Source: Bacillota bacterium (GTDB lineage: Bacteria > Bacillota > UBA4882 > UBA8346). Taken from it: a stretch of DNA of 6,659 bases. Both the position numbers and the translations under genes were made by a program. The notes beneath the pieces were generated by a model. That model had not been told where the DNA came from. It made no database searches and saw only the letters and a program-made list of their open reading frames with translations. Positions 5,793-6,659 of this stretch are shown in pieces. Location: positions 1-6,659 of the forward strand of contig JANQHU010000429.1 in assembly GCA_028282485.1 (NCBI GenBank). The letters are read 5' to 3'. Within the stretch, counting starts at the first letter, position 1; each line of letters begins with the position of its first letter.

Positions 5793-6659
5793 CTATTTTA
5801 TATTTAAGACTGCCGCACCAACCTCCGGAAGCATTCCCAAATAATTACGCCCTTCAACTGCTAGTACATTAAAGGAAATCTCACTCCCGGATTTGACGAT
5901 CCTCCTATCAATAGCAATCTCCACCACTTTATTGACAGCTAATTTTACTGGGAGAGTAATGGTATTCCATTGGCCATTACCTTGGGCCCAAGAGACCCGG
6001 GCTCGATACTGGCCAGGTTTTTTAATGCGATTAAAATCAATCAAAATCTCACTAACTAAACCATAACCTAAGCGTAAACTTCGGCCATTATGAAGATACC
6101 TAGTATTAGCATTAACCGTCAGCCTATTGGAATCAGAGAGATAAATTACCAACTGCTTGTTAGAACCATACCATTTTTCAACAATTTGGGGCAAAACTAT
6201 TTGGATATGTAAAAATTTTTGATCCATGCCAACTAGTAATGCTTGAAAAGGATTTTTACTCTCTAAGGACTGATAAACTGATGCTTGTTGCCATTCTCGT
6301 TCATTAGTAAGGCCATCAATCTTGGGAGATACCTCTACTGTTCCCATCATTTGTGGTTTGGCTATTACTTGCCCCGCTAAAGGCACTTTTAATAATTCCG
6401 GGACCGGCAATTGTAAACGTTGATAAACATTGATTAAATACTGCCGAAAAACAATATCATAATCCCGATCCAGAGGCTGTTTTTCTTCTCCATATCGCAA
6501 AAACCATTCCATTCCTTCAGCTCGATAAATATCTTCATTGGAAGCTACTAAATCTGCTAAAGAAACATTTCCTGCTAATTCGGCTTCCCACAAAGCTTTG
6601 CGGCAAGAATTCAGCAAAGACCAGGCCTTCTGTTCCTGTGCTTCCCCCTCCCAAAGACT
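5793..6659 (-). CDS. Glycoside hydrolase family 57 protein (alpha-amylase/amylopullulanase type), C-terminal 288 residues, cut by window edge
   Basis: This is the end of a GH57 enzyme acting on alpha-glucans such as starch, glycogen or maltodextrin. The frame is open to base 6659 with no stop, so the TTG at 6617-6615 is an internal leucine and the true start is outside. Numbering from the first visible residue, about 1-95 are the helical segment that follows the catalytic barrel. It holds ALWEAELAGN (22-31), AEGMEWFLRYG (47-57), the counterpart of the family's AEGSDWFWWYG-type segment, and FRQYLINVYQRLQLPVPE (71-88). From about 107 a beta-rich domain begins with VSPKIDGLTNEREW and ends with a strand pattern (EIAIDRRIVKSGSEISFNV, then a LPEVGAAVLNIK tail). 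This resembles the C-terminal sugar-binding-like or DOMON-like domains of GH57 amylopullulanases. The catalytic residues are not in view, so exact activity and secretion cannot be judged. It ends with TAG and then a terminator. Family confidence is good; substrate is inferred from family and from the neighbouring maltose phosphorylase. Confidence 0.8.
   Translation of the reverse strand, partial: SLWEGEAQEQKAWSLLNSCRKALWEAELAGNVSLADLVASNEDIYRAEGMEWFLRYGEEKQPLDRDYDIVFRQYLINVYQRLQLPVPELLKVPLAGQVIAKPQMMGTVEVSPKIDGLTNEREWQQASVYQSLESKNPFQALLVGMDQKFLHIQIVLPQIVEKWYGSNKQLVIYLSDSNRLTVNANTRYLHNGRSLRLGYGLVSEILIDFNRIKKPGQYRARVSWAQGNGQWNTITLPVKLAVNKVVEIAIDRRIVKSGSEISFNVLAVEGRNYLGMLPEVGAAVLNIK

Noticed and set aside
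6615..6617. TTG as the start of a 274-residue gene
   Set aside because: The frame stays open upstream to the window edge, the extra 14 residues continue the same helical region, and the conserved GH57 segments need a long N-terminal catalytic domain.

Overview
The window looks like chromosomal DNA from a low-GC, probably anaerobic member of the Bacillota (Clostridia-like or a related deep lineage). The evidence is a PcrA-type helicase, strong AGGAGG/AAAGGAG ribosome binding sites, sigma-A-type TTGACA/TATAAT promoters in AT-rich spacers, an intrinsic terminator, and a GH57 enzyme beside a GH65 disaccharide phosphorylase. Genus and species cannot be fixed from the sequence. No mobile element, phage gene, CRISPR array, tRNA or rRNA was seen.

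Layout. (1) Positions 1-930, minus strand: the first 310 residues of a UvrD/Rep-family helicase, best called PcrA; the rest lies before base 1. (2) Positions 931-1143: a 213-bp divergent promoter spacer. (3) Positions 1144-3183, plus strand: a complete 679-residue protein of the DUF255/YyaL/SPATA20 family, a thioredoxin-like domain with a CHWC motif followed by an alpha/alpha-toroid domain. (4) Positions 3184-3276: a convergent spacer with a long two-part hairpin that probably ends transcription. (5) Positions 3277-5580, minus strand: a complete 767-residue GH65 phosphorylase whose specificity loop matches maltose phosphorylase. (6) Positions 5581-5792: an AT-rich spacer holding the terminator of the upstream gene and, directly after it, a near-consensus promoter for the phosphorylase. 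(7) Positions 5793-6659, minus strand: the last 288 residues of a GH57 alpha-glucan-active enzyme with a C-terminal beta-rich domain; its start lies beyond base 6659.

How the genes may work together. The GH57 enzyme and maltose phosphorylase form a plausible pair. The first would shorten starch, glycogen or maltodextrin, and the second would split maltose with phosphate into beta-glucose 1-phosphate and glucose, saving ATP. They point the same way, but a terminator and a separate promoter between them suggest separate transcription. The beta-phosphoglucomutase and sugar transporter that usually accompany maltose phosphorylase are not in the window. PcrA (DNA repair and replication) and the DUF255 protein (role unsettled) have no evident link to this pathway.

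I see no clear new multi-gene system. The points most worth checking are a lysine replacing the usual glycine in helicase motif III, the divergent conserved segment of the GH57 enzyme, the two cysteine pairs of the DUF255 protein, and the tightly packed terminator-promoter unit ahead of the phosphorylase.
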